Origin: Linepithema humile
Taxonomy: Eukaryota; Arthropoda; Insecta; Hymenoptera; Formicidae
NCBI RefSeq assembly: GCF_040581485.1
Contig: NC_090134.1
Coordinates: 21,351,698 to 21,415,697 of the forward strand
Direction of reading: 5' to 3'
DNA length: 64,000 bases
Shown: positions 61,206 through 64,000 of the stretch, one piece after another
Position numbering within the stretch: position 1 is the first letter of the stretch
Layout of the letters: every line of letters starts with the position of its first letter
Translations under genes and position numbers: made by a program
The notes under the pieces: model-generated
Told to the model about the DNA's origin: nothing
The model's database searches: none
What the model saw: only the letters and a program-made list of their open reading frames with translations

Positions 61206-64000
61206 AAATACACCGCGCGCCGTACGAGCGCACGTGCGCACGAAACGCACACACGACTATCCCACTGAATCCCTCCTCCAACCTCCTCCACGCGTTCCAT
61301 ATATATATATATCTCTCTCTCTACGCGCGATTCCGCAGCAATTGGTAAACGAGAGGCACGTACGAGTCGCGCATTTGGCTCGATCGCGCGGCTTCTGTAC
61401 GCATTGCGTCGTAGCGAAAAAGAATACGGCGCCAGAAAGCCGCTGCCTTGTACACGGGGATATTTTTGCGACGACTCGTGCCGACTTCGTGTCCCTCCCT
61501 CCTTATCGATACGTTGTTTCCGAGTGTCGCCGTGTCGCGTAGAGTCCCAAATACGCCCGAGCGTTTAATTCATTAACTCTAAACTAGGTCATGTTGATAC
61601 GTTGATATGTTTATCACAAGAAACGCGTCTTCAGATCTGTATAACGCATAGAATGTTTGCTATATTAATTACTAATTAAATAGTTATTTATACTCGCATA
61701 TTCGTTTGAACATGTACTCGAGAGATTAAGCTTCTAATATTTTAACACTGTATCCAGTACAGAGTTTATCGGCGGGTCTCTCGCCACGAATCTTTGTCAC
61801 GCCGTCCACAGAGAGCGGAGAAAGTTTCCCGTGCGAGTCACACAAAAGCGCGGGGGACTCGCTGAAGACGACGGATGTGCAACGTATGAACGTTGCGCAA
61901 TATCCGTTTTACCGAAGCCGTCGATTGTGAAAAGAAAGGAAGCCGCGGTGACCGTGATTATAAATATTGCCGAAACACAGAGGGTTACTCATTAAACCGG
62001 CGATTTTCATGCTGGAATAATAAGCGTTGCAATTTTATGCCGAGTGACCCGGTTTCGACTCCGCGCGACAATAGGGGGTGTTGTACGTGTGTATGCAAGC
62101 GAAGAACTTTGAAGTTTGCAACTAATTGCCCAACATATGCATTTCTACATTGTCCGATCTCGATTCTTTTTCTTGCGGTAAAAAGTTGAAAAGGAGTTGC
62201 TTCTGCGTGAACGATCGCAAACTAATCTTTCAAAAGCAAAAAATTTCCACGACGATGGAAATCTAATTTCATTGTGTCTAATTTCAATGAACCGTCAAAC
62301 GTTACATATGTATTTGATAAAATGTCTATGTCAAAAGAATTAAACTGATGAAACGCGAAAAAGAAATAATTTTTTAAACAAGATTAATAAATAAATTAGT
62401 ATGTACGAATTTATCGCTCTACAACGGATCGATATCAGCGCCTGTATTACTTCTTCAAGTATTAATCATTTAGCAGCGAGCGGAATGGCGAGTCTTATTT
62501 ATCATTAAAACGATATCTTTGTGGTCGAGCGTTTCTCGATCTGCTAAATTATTAACATCGCTAATGAGTCTCCGGCAAACGTGTACATATCGTCGATAGT
62601 TTTCACCTCGTACGTAGGATTATCCAACTCAACCGGCAATGTATTATACTTTCATAATGTTTAATAGACTCTATGAGCGTCTGCTTATATGGATATTGGC
62701 CTTGTTTATAACGATTATTTTGGCACGCGTATTAAGTACCCATATTCGTACTAAGTGGCTTAGCTCGGCTGCGCAAATGTTTGGTTGTATTGTAGTATTA
62801 TAGTACTATTATGCGTAATACTATTATAAAACTATTATAGAATATCGTATGAGTTTAGTAAATTAAACTATTGTCAAATGTTTTATCTTATTATTAAAGG
62901 TGTAATATAAATAGGAATAATCTTGCTATCTATAATAATTTGAAAAGTAAATTGGTGCAAATTGTGCATAAATCAAGTTTCAAAGGATTATTATGTGCCG
63001 GAGAAGATTATTAGATGAATGCTTCATTCTGCTTGTATATGCTTATTTTCATGGGTGTTGCATGCATAAGATCCGCGACTGTAAACGACGAAAGAGCGAG
63101 GAATATATTTGGGATTCAGGACGACAATTGCATTATTATTCCGATGGTATCCCCTACAATAGCGATACTCTTCCTTCCTCTCTTTGATTCTATCAGGACA
63201 CAACACGAACACGCGTGACAAAGAACTCACGCTGAGCTGCTCGAATTTGAGACTGCATTATCTACATAAGTGTTCAGTTCTTTTTCAACATAGAGAATAG
63301 ACATCGTTATGTCGAGAAATCGTAACTGATAGTTTCTGAACTGTGGGACGCGGCCATATGGTCAATCGCCATGATTTTTTCTGCATTGCATTACATTATA
63401 CATGTATAAGGTGTCCCATAATATGTATTCTGTTATTTCTCATTCAATATTCTTTGGAGCGATTCTCCAATCTTATTTTTCTCTTCCGCGTGTCGAGCTA
63501 CGACTAATTTTTTCATTTCTATTGCTTGAAAAAACGTTGAACTTCTGAATTGCTTGAAATCTTAACATTCAACGTTAAGTTTTTCAAAGCGCGCAATCGA
63601 AATTCCGCTTGCGGCACGACAGCTAACGCTCCGCGTATTTTTATCCGAGTCCGGTTTTGTGATTGTCGAGCTGGAGATTTCTAATTAGAGTTAAATGTTC
63701 GCGACGTACGCGCGCGGCGCGGCCATCAACGCCGCAGCATTCCGCCGGTATCCGTAACTTCATCTACGCGTGATCCATTTCGTCATCACGACGTGCGATG
63801 GATTCCATATATTTTTTTTTTTAAACCGTTAAAACGTGCGTCACTAGGCGCGGTAATGAAAGTCCCGCGATAGAACGCGCGGCACCTGGCGCGGTAAATC
63901 GTTATACACGTCGACGGCAACGCGGTCCTTTATTGCGGAACATTTATTTCCTTCGTACGATCTCTCGGAGAACTGACTCGCACTCTCCGCCTAGAGTGAC
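61206..64000. other. Unannotated DNA at the window end
   Basis: CpG-rich to about 61560 and again from about 63600; AT-rich between. Two overlapping frames near 62993-63230 are short and unsupported. Palindromic TAGTATTATAGTAC-type sequence occurs near 62790-62845. No gene is supported. Confidence 0.4.

Noticed and set aside
62993..63230. Short frame with a signal-peptide-like start
   Set aside because: Two plus-strand frames and one minus-strand frame overlap here. The hydrophobic start is short and nothing follows that supports a secreted peptide.

Overview
The window looks like nuclear DNA of an insect, most likely a hymenopteran such as an ant. CpG dinucleotides are not depleted, short CpG- and GA-rich blocks alternate with very AT-rich DNA, microsatellites and small DNA-transposon remnants are scattered through it, and there are splice signals but no bacterial-style gene organisation. 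The taxon is an inference from composition, not from a diagnostic gene. I find no protein-coding gene that I can name. The many open frames of 60-250 codons are what chance gives in CpG-rich and low-complexity DNA. I therefore read the window as intronic or intergenic DNA.

The strongest signal is a pair of recursive splice sites (ratchet points) on the minus strand, at 5657/5658 and 54600/54601. In each, a pyrimidine-rich 3' splice site ending in TTTCAG is fused directly to a regenerated 5' splice site (GTAAGT or GTGAGT). Each is followed 72 or 59 nt downstream by a second strong donor, GTAAGT. This matches the layout known from very long arthropod introns, in which an intron is removed in steps through short cryptic RS-exons. 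Two such sites in the same orientation, about 49 kb apart, suggest that most of the window is one giant intron of a minus-strand gene whose exons lie outside.

Layout: 1-2560 CpG-rich DNA; 2561-5580 AT-rich; 5586-5688 first RS-exon and ratchet point; 7441-7710 GA tract; 10178-10246 GA tract; 16166-16252 long TG microsatellite; 22407-22997 internally deleted Tc1-like transposon; 31191-31326 imperfect inverted repeat; 33000-44700 a run of CpG-rich, GA/CT-rich blocks with CCG, CG and tetranucleotide repeats, interrupted by a 347-bp palindromic MITE (41058-41404); 45939-46158 a possible minus-strand exon; 51467-51999 a cluster of CACGTG E-boxes including a 4 x 14-bp tandem array; 52899-53482 degenerate tandem repeats; 54542-54617 second RS-exon and ratchet point; 57706-58324 two abutting inverted-repeat elements; 60780-61560 a CpG/GA-rich block behind a TATA-like sequence.

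If the ratchet-point reading is right, the transposon remnants, microsatellites and GAGA-rich blocks are cargo and possible regulatory elements inside the intron. GAGA-rich and E-box-rich DNA inside a recursively spliced intron would fit a long developmental or neural gene, but the gene's identity cannot be told from this window.
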